Positions 26,150-34,280 of a stretch of 64,000 nucleotides of DNA are shown here, one piece after another (within the stretch, counting starts at the first letter, position 1; the number at the start of each line of letters is the position of its first letter). Location: positions 172,666-236,665 of the forward strand of contig NZ_WRXO01000012.1 of assembly GCF_009758125.1 (NCBI RefSeq). Direction: 5' to 3'. This DNA comes from Chitinophaga oryziterrae. Its GTDB lineage: Bacteria > Bacteroidota > Bacteroidia > Chitinophagales > Chitinophagaceae. Both the position numbers and the translations under genes were made by a program. The notes beneath the pieces are model-generated. The model was given only the letters and a program-made list of their open reading frames with translations, was not told the DNA's origin and did no database searches.

Positions 26150-26509
26150 TCAGCTATTGCTTTCGGACACCAGCATACGCACTTCAACGCTTCCGCTCCA
26201 GGGCGCTCTTAAAACCGGGCAGTCTTTGGCCATTTCTACGGCCTCATCATAATCCCGGGCCCTTATCACAATGAACCCACCTATCGCCTCTTTAATCTCC
26301 GCATAAGGCCCGTTAATAACCATTTTATCTGATTTGATCACTTTTCCGTCAGGACGCAGCCTGTTACCTGAACTTACCAGTTTATTCTGCGCGGCCAGGC
26401 TGCCTTTCCAGTCAAGCCATTCTTTAATAGATGCCTGCATATCTTCAGGTGAAGGCTGGTTCTCCTTCGATTCGTGATCTCTCCTGAATATTAACATGAA
26501 TTCGTCCAT
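26150..26509 (-). CDS. YCII/DGPF-family protein
   Basis: A 119-aa ferredoxin-like alpha/beta protein: MDEFMLIFRRDHES, then SSGNRLRPDGKVIKSDKMVINGPYAEIKEAIGGFIVIRARDYDEAVEMAKDCP. GPYAEIKE is the DGPF motif. These small proteins are the constant genomic partners of ECF42 sigma factors; their biochemical role is not established. It lies in the operon AhpD-YCII-sigma-HD, 17 bases after AhpD. Confidence 0.9.
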   Translation of the reverse strand: MDEFMLIFRRDHESKENQPSPEDMQASIKEWLDWKGSLAAQNKLVSSGNRLRPDGKVIKSDKMVINGPYAEIKEAIGGFIVIRARDYDEAVEMAKDCPVLRAPWSGSVEVRMLVSESNS

Positions 26510-26526
26510 TTCCTGTAAGTTTTATT

Positions 26527-26988
26527 TTAAGCGTATTGACCAATCCGGTAAGTACCAACCGCAGCGCCAAAAGCAATATTAACACGATTATAACTATTAA
26601 TAGCAATAATCCCTATTGTCAGATCTATCAGTTCTGCGTCAGAAAACTGTTCTTTTGCAGCATTGTAAATCTCATCAGGCACCAGGCTGGAAGTTATCTG
26701 TGTAAGCGCTTCTGCATAAGCGAATGCAGCACGTTCTCTATCTGTATAAAAAGGAGCTTCTCTCCATGCATTTAACAGATATAAACGTTGTTCTGTTTCG
26801 CCCATTTCCCTTAGCTCTTTAGAATGCATATCCAAACAAAAAGCACAGCCATTTATTTGAGATACTCTAAAATAAATCAATTCCAGGAAAGATTTGGAGA
26901 GGGTTGATTTTGACAGATATTTGCCCATACCATATAAGGCGCCCATGGCCTGTAAACCTTCTTTTTGTACATTAATTCTTGGTTCCAT
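26527..26988 (-). CDS. AhpD-like carboxymuconolactone decarboxylase-family peroxidase
   Basis: A 153-aa all-helical protein with the catalytic CAFCLDMH motif (Cys48, Cys51, His55), as in alkyl hydroperoxidases of the AhpD family. LELIYFRVSQING precedes the motif as usual. It opens the operon with the YCII and ECF42 genes, which suggests a response to oxidative or electrophile stress. The electron donor is unknown. The alternative, true gamma-carboxymuconolactone decarboxylase, is unlikely given the CxxC pair. Confidence 0.88.
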   Translation of the reverse strand: MEPRINVQKEGLQAMGALYGMGKYLSKSTLSKSFLELIYFRVSQINGCAFCLDMHSKELREMGETEQRLYLLNAWREAPFYTDRERAAFAYAEALTQITSSLVPDEIYNAAKEQFSDAELIDLTIGIIAINSYNRVNIAFGAAVGTYRIGQYA

Positions 26989-27180
26989 TTTTAACTGATT
27001 TTATTGTTGATAATTGAAATACACCCCAATAACAATCAGCTTTTAATAATTGGACAAACTGCTCAAAAAAAATTAAACTTATCTACATAAATAAATTAAA
27101 ACAGATGTAATAATCAGATAATATTATATCTATAATATTTATTAAATTCATTTATTATTTTGTTTAAAACCCTTACACAA

Positions 27181-28167
27181 ATGAAAAGGAACCCTTTATT
27201 AATTGTTTGTTGCCTGGCAGCTGTAGCATTCATTTATTCTTGCCAGAAAACATCAGAAAGTATGCCCAATCCCAAACCAACGGGGGGAGAAAAGGCATTG
27301 ATCCATCTACGCCTTGGTGGAGACATTACTATTAACCAGTCTGCCTTACCCGGCAGCAGGAAAGCACATAATTATGTGTTTGCCAGAACATTACGGGACA
27401 GTACAATTTATGCCGTAGATGTGCGAATAGGCAATACGCCTTATGCAGCCGGTGTTTTTAATAATCCGGATTCCATCAGTCTGGAATTGCCTACAAACAC
27501 CAGCTATACGATTACTGCTGCCGCCTTTAAAAGAGGAAGTGGCGAGGGATTGTATTACGAAGAAAACGCAATTGGCTTGCAGTATTTCTTGAATCCATTA
27601 AATAGATCATTAGGAAATAAAATGTACTATACTGCAAATGATTCTAATTTCCTCAGTAACCTCACTTATGCCACCACTTTTGCGGCCGACACTATCAGCC
27701 CCTACGGTGGCTTCTTTCCTGAATTGGATAGCTATACAGGCAGCGTTTATTTTAATGCAGACTCTTCTCAGACATTAAACATCCCTATGAGAAGAGTTGT
27801 GTTTGGCATTAAGTATAGCGCCGTGAATTTTACCGATGGATACCTGATTGTCAAATACAGTAATTCAATGCAAACTAAATACCTGACACCCAATAATATC
27901 GATAACAGTCTTAGTATTTATACAGCTGATGAATTCCGGCACAGAGATGCAATTACCAGTTGGGAGCGTATTCTTTTCACACTGAAATGGGTAAAGTCTG
28001 ATGGAACCACTATCACTTTAGGAGATAAAGAACTCTTTCCTCCCAACAGAAGTTACATAACAACTGTCAACATTACATTGCCCACAACATCCACCACTAC
28101 AAATACCGGGATAGGCATTTCCATCACAGATACTGCGTGGACAAGCACAAACGTAATTAACTTCTAA
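27181..28167 (+). CDS. Lipoprotein of unknown function, tandem paralogue A
   Basis: The ATG at 27181 gives a 328-aa lipoprotein (AFIYSCQK, Cys21); an upstream ATG at 27160 would add 7 residues and spoil the signal. The mature chain is beta-rich: KALIHLRLGGDITINQSALPG, STIYAVDVRIGN, SISLELPTNTSYTITAAAFKRG, RRVVFGIKYSAVNFTDGYLIVKY, DGTTITLGDKELFPPNRSYITTVNITLP. The same motifs in the same order occur in the next gene, so the two come from a duplication. The layout recalls fimbrillin-like or DUF4843-like surface beta proteins but I cannot name the family. Confidence 0.8.
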   Translation: MKRNPLLIVCCLAAVAFIYSCQKTSESMPNPKPTGGEKALIHLRLGGDITINQSALPGSRKAHNYVFARTLRDSTIYAVDVRIGNTPYAAGVFNNPDSISLELPTNTSYTITAAAFKRGSGEGLYYEENAIGLQYFLNPLNRSLGNKMYYTANDSNFLSNLTYATTFAADTISPYGGFFPELDSYTGSVYFNADSSQTLNIPMRRVVFGIKYSAVNFTDGYLIVKYSNSMQTKYLTPNNIDNSLSIYTADEFRHRDAITSWERILFTLKWVKSDGTTITLGDKELFPPNRSYITTVNITLPTTSTTTNTGIGISITDTAWTSTNVINF

Positions 28168-28185
28168 TCTCCCCAACTTATTAGC

Positions 28186-29184
28186 ATGAAAACAAGATTC
28201 ATATTAATCATTCTATCTGTAGTGACTGTTTTTTACTCCTGTAAAAAATCGGACAGCAGTAAACCAACACCAGTAATAACCGGTGAAAAAGTAAAATTGA
28301 GTATCCGTCTTGGCGGAGACATCACTACCAGCCAGACTCCCTTTCCCGGAACAAGGTTGAGTAACAAAAATTCTGCATCTGCTAAAGATTTATACGACAG
28401 CACCATCTACGCTATAGATGTACGCGGTGCGTACGACGGCTCACTATACGCACAAGGCCTTTTTAACACAACAAACAACATTATGTTAGAAATCCCCAAG
28501 GGCATTAACTACAGGATTAAAGTTGCTGCCTTTAAAAAAGGGACCAGCATAGGCTTATGGTGGGGCATAATGTCTCCTGGTTATCAGTATTTTGAGCGCC
28601 CATTGTACAGAATGCTGAAAAATGAAATGGTGTACAATTCCAATGTTCCAGGCTCTCCGGAGGCACTCGACTATAGATTCCTGGATACATTGTCTTACAT
28701 GACTGTTCGTGGAGATATCATCTATGATATCAGGGATGAATTTTTTTACTCAGAACTGGATAGTTATTATGGTACAAAAGATTATATCGCTACAGATTCT
28801 TCTGCTTCCATAAACATTGCACTTAAAAGGATCAGCTTCGGTATTAAGTATAACCTGATAAACTTTACTGACGGTATATTAGTAGCTGATTACGATGGTC
28901 TCATGAAGACCCGGTATATCTTTTCTTCAACAGACAATCTTGGCATTTATACAGCAGACACCTACCGTTGGTCAGATACATTCTATAGCGGACAGCAGAT
29001 TCACTTAACACTGAGATGGCAGAAAAACGATGGTACAGAGGTTACACTGGGTGATAAATACCTGTCGCCTTCAAGAAACTCTCTCACTACCGTAAATGTT
29101 ACAATGCCACAACCCAATGCTGTCAACGCAGTTATTCAGTTAACTGATACAGCATGGATAGGTAATAACAATGTTGATTTTTAA
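28186..29184 (+). CDS. Lipoprotein of unknown function, tandem paralogue B
   Basis: A 332-aa lipoprotein (VTVFYSCKK, Cys19), homologous along its whole length to the gene before it (KLSIRLGGDITTSQTPFPG, STIYAIDVRG, IMLEIPKGINYRIKVAAFKKG, KRISFGIKYNLINFTDGILVADY, DGTEVTLGDKYLSPSRNSLTTVNVTMP). The genes are 18 bases apart and share a terminator, so both are made together. Differences cluster in the middle third (about 120-200), perhaps the ligand- or partner-contacting part. Function unknown. Confidence 0.8.
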   Translation: MKTRFILIILSVVTVFYSCKKSDSSKPTPVITGEKVKLSIRLGGDITTSQTPFPGTRLSNKNSASAKDLYDSTIYAIDVRGAYDGSLYAQGLFNTTNNIMLEIPKGINYRIKVAAFKKGTSIGLWWGIMSPGYQYFERPLYRMLKNEMVYNSNVPGSPEALDYRFLDTLSYMTVRGDIIYDIRDEFFYSELDSYYGTKDYIATDSSASINIALKRISFGIKYNLINFTDGILVADYDGLMKTRYIFSSTDNLGIYTADTYRWSDTFYSGQQIHLTLRWQKNDGTEVTLGDKYLSPSRNSLTTVNVTMPQPNAVNAVIQLTDTAWIGNNNVDF

Positions 29185-29190
29185 TATCAG

Positions 29191-29227
29191 ACTAAAAAAG
29201 GATAGCAAATCGCTATCCTTTTTTAGT
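29191..29227. terminator. Bidirectional terminator
   Basis: A 16-bp perfect stem (ACTAAAAAAGGATAGC / GCTATCCTTTTTTAGT) with a 5-base loop ends both the lipoprotein pair and the convergent aminopeptidase gene. Confidence 0.9.
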
Positions 29228-29230
29228 TTA

Positions 29231-30031
29231 TTAATAATAAGATGAGTTTAATGCACTGTTTGCCTTTTCAGCCTGTTCAATTGGTGTATAATCAGATAAG
29301 ATAAAGGCCTCCCCTTTTTTAACACAAACATCGTGTTCAAAATGAACCGATGGCTTACCATCCTTTGTTCTGATCGTCCATCCGTCTGTATCGGTATAAA
29401 CATGCCTGGTACCCAGGTTAATCATAGGCTCAATAGCCAGTACCAGGTTTTCCTTCATTAATATACCGGAACCCCTCTTACCATAATTAGGCACCTGGGG
29501 ATCTTCATGCATGTCACGTCCCAGGCCATGCCCTACCAGTTCTCTCACTACGCCATAACCCTCGTTCTCATTAAAAACCTGGATAGCATTCGCAATATCC
29601 CCTATTCTGTTCCCTGATACCGCATACTTTATCCCTTCATATAAGGACGCTTTGGTAATGCGTACCAGTTTCATTACAGCCGCATTAACTTCCCCTAAAA
29701 TGAATGTATAGGCATGGTCTCCATGATAGCCGTTTTTATAAACCCCTATATCCACCGTTATGATATCCCCGTCCCGTAGTGGGGTTTTGTTAGGGAAACC
29801 ATGTACGACCGCATCATTTACGGAAGTGGTGATATTATGCGGATAACCATGATAATTCAGAAAAGAGGGCGTAGCCTGATGATCGGCAATAAACTCAGCA
29901 GCTAATTTGTCAAGCTCCAGGGTTGTAAGTCCCGGTTTTAATATCTTAGCTATTTCTGCTAAAGCAGCACTTACCAGTAATGCACTTGTTTGCATCAGTT
30001 TGATCTCATCCTCAGTTTTGTACTTAATCAT
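29231..30031 (-). CDS. map: Type I methionine aminopeptidase
   Basis: A 266-aa pita-bread-fold metalloprotease that removes N-terminal Met. All five metal ligands can be placed: D94 (ITVDIGV), D105 (HGDHAYTF), H168 (VGHGLG), E201 (AIEPM) and E232 (HFEHDV); the substrate His is in VVHGFP. The second ligand motif is GDHA instead of the usual GDT/S. It stands alone, away from ribosomal protein genes, so it may be a second copy besides the housekeeping gene. Substrate range cannot be judged. Confidence 0.93.
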   Translation of the reverse strand: MIKYKTEDEIKLMQTSALLVSAALAEIAKILKPGLTTLELDKLAAEFIADHQATPSFLNYHGYPHNITTSVNDAVVHGFPNKTPLRDGDIITVDIGVYKNGYHGDHAYTFILGEVNAAVMKLVRITKASLYEGIKYAVSGNRIGDIANAIQVFNENEGYGVVRELVGHGLGRDMHEDPQVPNYGKRGSGILMKENLVLAIEPMINLGTRHVYTDTDGWTIRTKDGKPSVHFEHDVCVKKGEAFILSDYTPIEQAEKANSALNSSYY

Positions 30032-30299
30032 CCCTGCAAATTAATAAATAAAAGATTGTTATAAAGCGCCGGCCTTGTCTGCTACATTACAAACAGGCAG
30101 AGCCAGTCGCGCCCGTCCGTAATGGAACGACGGCTTCATTTCACAGAGCAATATAATCACAATACATTCAAAATCAATTATTTATATACTATTTAAGAAG
30201 GATTAATAGCATTAATCGTGGAATTGACTTAAAATGACAGGGAAGGGGTATGTATTCTTTTAAAGGATAAAAACTAAATGGTCCCGGGTCTCTGATCAT

Positions 30300-30623
30300 T
30301 TAATTTGCTTTGTAAATGATGTGATTTTGAAATTCTCCGACTACTACTTTCCCGTAAATAGTCCTGGTCCAGCCATTCTCAAAACCATGATTATTCGCGA
30401 TGAGGAATCCTTTATGCGCATCTGTTTTAATAATCTTGTGAGCATCAATATATCGTCCTCTCACTTTAGAGAATACAATATCACCTATTTTGTATTCACT
30501 GGCTTTTTCAAAGGTTAAATGGCTGCCGCTCTTCAGAATGGGTAACATCGAGCTGCCAAATGCTTTCATCTTTCCTTTACCCGTTGCTTCCAACTCGCTC
30601 TTCAATCTCTCGTACTTGTTCAT
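30300..30623 (-). CDS. S24/S26 peptidase-like small protein
   Basis: A 107-aa protein with KAFGSSMLPILKSGSHLTFEKA near residue 20, then EYKIGDIVFSKVRGRYIDAHKIIK and KGFLIANNHGFENGWTRTIYGKVVVGE. The GSSMLP serine and the GDIVF strand are those of the LexA/signal-peptidase fold, and the His in DAHKI takes the place of the usual lysine base, as in Ser-His signal peptidases of the ER/Sip type. There is no transmembrane segment and no DNA-binding domain. It may be a soluble protease-like domain; the substrate is unknown. Confidence 0.65.
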   Translation of the reverse strand: MNKYERLKSELEATGKGKMKAFGSSMLPILKSGSHLTFEKASEYKIGDIVFSKVRGRYIDAHKIIKTDAHKGFLIANNHGFENGWTRTIYGKVVVGEFQNHIIYKAN

Positions 30624-30703
30624 TTTTTATAGTTTTCATTTGTATATTATTTATACACAAAGCAAGTACTCAGGTGTGCAACCTATCTGCGCAGATGGAA
30701 AAA

Positions 30704-30727
30704 GTCTTACAGTTTACACTGTAAGAC
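30704..30727 (-). terminator. Terminator of the beta-propeller gene
   Basis: A 10-bp stem (GTCTTACAGT / ACTGTAAGAC, 4-base loop) followed on the minus strand by TTTTT lies 12 bases after the stop at 30740. Confidence 0.8.
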
Positions 30728-30739
30728 CTTGATTTATAA

Positions 30740-31672
30740 TCAGAAAGTTATTTGCTGCAATAAAAAGTCGGTACTCTTAGGAGCCTTAGGATCAAATAGC
30801 TCACTCAGTTTGGCATTTAAAACATGATACTTCCCATTTACTAAAACACCTGTTGTAGGAAATGGCAGAATGCTTGCTCTGGAAGTGATAATACTGGCGC
30901 TTGTCCAGTTATCCGTTGATTTCATCTGGAATATCCTGGAGGAAGCATTCGATACAGCCACCAATTCATTTTTACCATTTAGTATCAATCCGTCTGCGCC
31001 TTTCAGTTCATCCACTTTAATGGTTTTGATATTGGTTGGGTTTTTAATATCAATCTTATATAACAAGCCTTTATTGGATTGAGCCACTATCAGGTAGCCA
31101 TCGGGATGATAAACAATTCCATTTAAGTTGAAACTTTCCCCTGTCCATTCCTCATTCTGTGCAAAGATGGAAGCATGATGATCTTTATCTACTTTAAAAA
31201 TGATAGGAGAAAAGCTATTTGTTACGTAGAGGTTACCTTCATTATCCAACGTAAGATCATTGATAAAGTTAGGATGACCAGGATTGAGTGCACCTACATC
31301 AACTTTAAATTTACGTTTGCCCGATGTCAGATCATACCCTATAATTTCAGATAATTTATATGCCGTTGCAGCATTGGTTTTAACGGCTACTCCATTATCA
31401 ACATTGGTAACAAACAGTGTATTACTTTTTTCATCTGCCAGAATACCAACTGTTGCAACCAGCTCAGGGTCCTGTGTGAATGGCGTATAATTGCCTTTGA
31501 AATCCAGCTTACCTATCTGGCCGGTATTAATGGAGCTTACAAAGAAAACGTGTTGTTTTTTGCTGTATGCTGTTCCTTCCGGATATAGCTTGTCGGCATG
31601 TATTGGAATATTCTGCCCGAAAGTGAAAGAGCTTATGCCCAGAAGCATACTGATTGCGAATGTACTTTTCAT
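30740..31672 (-). CDS. Secreted SMP-30/gluconolactonase-like six-bladed beta-propeller
   Basis: A 310-aa exported protein (signal MLLGISSFTFGQ). Repeated blades of the type GQIGKLDFKGNYTPF, NFINDLTLDNEGNLYVTNSF, LNGIVYHPDGYLIVAQ and GADGLILNGKNELVAVS match the SMP-30/strictosidine-synthase-like superfamily; NDLTLDNEGNLYVTNS carries the usual metal-binding Asn/Asp. Possible lactonase or binding protein. The Crp-type regulator gene lies 98 bases upstream on the same strand and may control it. Confidence 0.8.
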   Translation of the reverse strand: MKSTFAISMLLGISSFTFGQNIPIHADKLYPEGTAYSKKQHVFFVSSINTGQIGKLDFKGNYTPFTQDPELVATVGILADEKSNTLFVTNVDNGVAVKTNAATAYKLSEIIGYDLTSGKRKFKVDVGALNPGHPNFINDLTLDNEGNLYVTNSFSPIIFKVDKDHHASIFAQNEEWTGESFNLNGIVYHPDGYLIVAQSNKGLLYKIDIKNPTNIKTIKVDELKGADGLILNGKNELVAVSNASSRIFQMKSTDNWTSASIITSRASILPFPTTGVLVNGKYHVLNAKLSELFDPKAPKSTDFLLQQITF

Positions 31673-31770
31673 CGTTGTTTAATTTTGCGTTAATTGCTAA
31701 TGCAAAATTTCACAATTACAGCAGGCTGGCGAAGGTCAGTTATCACTTTGATTTTGTGATAAAAGTCACA

Positions 31771-32340
31771 TCAGGAACGGTATAAACGACTTAACGTTTC
31801 GCGGGAGACTCCGAGGTAGGACGCTATTAATGATTTAGGAATACGGTTAATCAGGTGAGGATATTGCTGAATAAAATTTTCATAACGTTCTTTTACGCTG
31901 CCCATGATCATGAGTTGTAATCTTTTTTGCAGGGAGATATAACCCAGGTTGGCCTTCACGGCTACAAAATGTTCATACTTTCTCATTTCTGTCACCAGCT
32001 TCTCCCGGTTTTCCAATGTAATACCAAGTACTTCGCTATCTTCCAGGCAATCAATATTGATAGTAGCGGTTGATTGTTTAAAAAAAGCTTCTCTGTCAGT
32101 AATCCACCAGTCTTCCACGCCGAACTGATAAATGAATTCTTTTCCGGTGTTACTGTCAGTCATATAAGCTTTCAAACAGCCTTTCAGTACAAAATACTCA
32201 TACTTCACGCTATTCCCTTCCTGTACAAGAAAAGCGTGTTTCTTCAGTTTTTTAAATACAAAATGGCTGAGGATATAATCAAATTCTTCATCTGACAATG
32301 GGCTGATAGCCCCTATATGTTCTTTAAGTAAATGAGACAC
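31771..32340 (-). CDS. Crp/Fnr-family transcriptional regulator
   Basis: A 189-aa protein starting at a GTG (32338-32340); an in-frame stop lies 5 codons upstream and no better ATG exists. Residues about 20-115 form a cyclic-nucleotide-type beta-roll (VFKKLKKHAFLVQEGNSVKYEYFVLKGCLKAYM) and the C-terminal helix-turn-helix reads PKSLIASYLGVSRETLSRL. Bacteroidetes members of this group often lack a known effector. It lies directly upstream of the beta-propeller gene. Confidence 0.9.
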   Translation of the reverse strand: MSHLLKEHIGAISPLSDEEFDYILSHFVFKKLKKHAFLVQEGNSVKYEYFVLKGCLKAYMTDSNTGKEFIYQFGVEDWWITDREAFFKQSTATINIDCLEDSEVLGITLENREKLVTEMRKYEHFVAVKANLGYISLQKRLQLMIMGSVKERYENFIQQYPHLINRIPKSLIASYLGVSRETLSRLYRS

Positions 32341-32358
32341 AGCGTAAAATTGTTAAAA

Positions 32359-32389
32359 GAAAAAGGATAGCAAAATTGCTACCCTTTTC
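32359..32389 (-). terminator. Terminator of the fatty acid hydroxylase gene
   Basis: AAAAGG-ATAGCA / TGCTA-CCCTTTT imperfect stem (one mismatch) with T-rich sequence after it on the minus strand. The stem resembles that at 29191-29227. Confidence 0.65.
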
Positions 32390-32409
32390 TAATTCGGTTT
32401 GGGGGAATA

Positions 32410-33045
32410 CTAGACCAGGTTATGTGTATCCTTATTGAAATCGGAACGCAACACCTTATCCCATATGGCAGAACTTACGCCAAATCCTTTTGTAGCATCC
32501 TGGTAATGGTGCAGCATGTGATGTTGTTTTACCCTTTTCATAAAGCCACTCTTAAAATTATGATGATGCATGGCATAATGCAGCATATCATAAATCAGGT
32601 AGCCTATCAGGAAACCAGGGAAGAAAGCATGTAAAGATGCTTTATCCTTGATAAGCCAGGCAAAAAGGCTGTAAAACAATATGGCAAGCGGGATACTGGC
32701 AGAAGGTGGCATTACCAGCCTCATTTTGTCCCGGGGAAAGTCGTGATGTACCCCGTGAAAGATAAAATGCAGTCTTAAAGCCCATTTCTGTTTGGGAATG
32801 TAATGAAAAATAAACCTGTGCAGTACGTATTCTGTCGCTGTCCATACAGCCAGCCCCAGCGCCATGTATGCAATAAAGGTCAGGACGCTGATCCCTTCTG
32901 AAAAAGATTTATAGATGAAAAAGCCTACTGTAGGCACGTAAATATAAAGGGGTACAGTAAAATGGACCTTCGATAGCCCCTCCAACAGTCCACTTTTAAA
33001 CATCCTGGTCGATTCTGATGAATTCGAAACATAATTTTTAGCCAT
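32410..33045 (-). CDS. Fatty acid hydroxylase (sterol desaturase superfamily)
   Basis: A 211-aa membrane protein with four helices and the eight-histidine di-iron signature: HRFIFH (76-81), HGVHH (97-101), HYAMHHH (156-162) and HHMLHH (175-180). These enzymes use oxygen to hydroxylate acyl chains; the size and EYVLHRFIFHYIP match bacterial relatives of the fatty acid 2-hydroxylase of sphingolipid synthesis, and Bacteroidetes make sphingolipids with hydroxy fatty acids. Exact substrate is inferred. It is a single gene. Confidence 0.9.
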   Translation of the reverse strand: MAKNYVSNSSESTRMFKSGLLEGLSKVHFTVPLYIYVPTVGFFIYKSFSEGISVLTFIAYMALGLAVWTATEYVLHRFIFHYIPKQKWALRLHFIFHGVHHDFPRDKMRLVMPPSASIPLAILFYSLFAWLIKDKASLHAFFPGFLIGYLIYDMLHYAMHHHNFKSGFMKRVKQHHMLHHYQDATKGFGVSSAIWDKVLRSDFNKDTHNLV

Positions 33046-33316
33046 TGCTACTGATTTTTATCGTTCCTCCTAAGTTGGTGATTACTGAATTTAGTCCAAA
33101 ATTCGGCTAAATACGTATATCCTTATCATTTCCCAACATTAAAAATAGATAAAATTGGGGGATTACTTAAGCAGGAGTGTCATGAAAGTGCCAAAAAAAC
33201 GTCTGAACAGCAAACCCACACTCTTCCGGTGTTTCGAAAATCCCCATTTTATTGATTAAATGTTTTAGTAAAACAAATCTACAATTCAACTGGAAGCTAC
33301 AATGTTAGCGGCAGTT

Positions 33317-34135
33317 TTATGGCAATTTGGAAATTAACAAATTAAAGTTGTCAATTACAAGACCAGGCTCGTCTATCATTATATCGTGTCCTGAATTTAT
33401 GGTTGCGATATGAGTAAAGTCTGTAACACCGTTTTTTAATAGTTCATGGGCATCATACCAATTTTGTTTATCGGCTGATGAATGACTGGAATCTGGTTTC
33501 ATACTTGTCAAAACAACCACCGGAATATTTGGCAGATTGGGTAAAGTAGCCATATATTGTGCATTTTCAATTAATTCCCTGGCTTCTTTTGTTCCTCCAA
33601 AATTTGGACCACTAGCGTTATAAATGGAGTTGTAAAGCGTATCCTCAACTGCCTGTGTAGGATGATTGTAATTTTCGTGTGAAGGGTCAATAAATAATAC
33701 AGCGGCAATTATACCCGGGTTTTTAATAGCAAAATCCCGGATGATCATACCTCCCAAAGAATGTCCAACTAATATTACTTTTCTATCTTTAGCATATTTA
33801 TTCACTACTGATTCAAGTTCAATTCTAAGTCTGTTTATATCCCTTGGTGTACTATCAATGGTAGATTTACCATAGCCCGCCCTGTCATAGATCACCACAT
33901 CCATTTTAGCACTAATGTTTTCGGCAACTTTCTTAGTTTGCCATACAGAATGGTCATTACCAAGCCCCGATTCAAAAACAACCAGGTATTTACTATTTGA
34001 CTCAATGGAATAAGTTGTCAGTTTGTGTGTACTTAACTGCACAAAACTTTCTTTAAAGGGATCTTTTGATGCGTCATCTTTTTTGCAGGAGATAAAAAAA
34101 AACAGGCTTGCTAAAAACAGAATAAGTTTATACAT
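33317..34135 (-). CDS. Alpha/beta-hydrolase lipoprotein
   Basis: A 272-aa lipoprotein (FFFISCKK, Cys17). Catalytic triad: nucleophile S126 in VGHSLGG, D150 in LFIDPSH and H250 in NSGHDI; oxyanion motif ESGLGND at 55-61. The fold is the prolyl/haloperoxidase-like branch of alpha/beta hydrolases; the substrate is unknown. A TAnnTTTG match (TAGGTTTG, 34149-34156) lies 13 bases upstream. It follows the ADP-ribosyltransferase-like gene on the same strand, 145 bases away. Confidence 0.85.
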   Translation of the reverse strand: MYKLILFLASLFFFISCKKDDASKDPFKESFVQLSTHKLTTYSIESNSKYLVVFESGLGNDHSVWQTKKVAENISAKMDVVIYDRAGYGKSTIDSTPRDINRLRIELESVVNKYAKDRKVILVGHSLGGMIIRDFAIKNPGIIAAVLFIDPSHENYNHPTQAVEDTLYNSIYNASGPNFGGTKEARELIENAQYMATLPNLPNIPVVVLTSMKPDSSHSSADKQNWYDAHELLKNGVTDFTHIATINSGHDIMIDEPGLVIDNFNLLISKLP

Positions 34136-34280
34136 ATTATTATTTGTACAAACCTAACCATTATAAACCATCAAATTAACACATATAAAAGAAATGTTCT
34201 TAGTTAACGGGCATAAAAAAACGCATCAAAAAGCTGCCTTTGTTATTCTAAATTGAGAGAATAGGTATTTTTTACCTGGA

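Noticed and set aside
29191..32389. Two look-alike hairpins (29191-29227 and 32359-32389) as copies of a mobile repeat
   Set aside because: Both are placed directly after gene ends with T runs; similarity is limited to the stem AAAAGGATAGC and is better explained as ordinary terminators.
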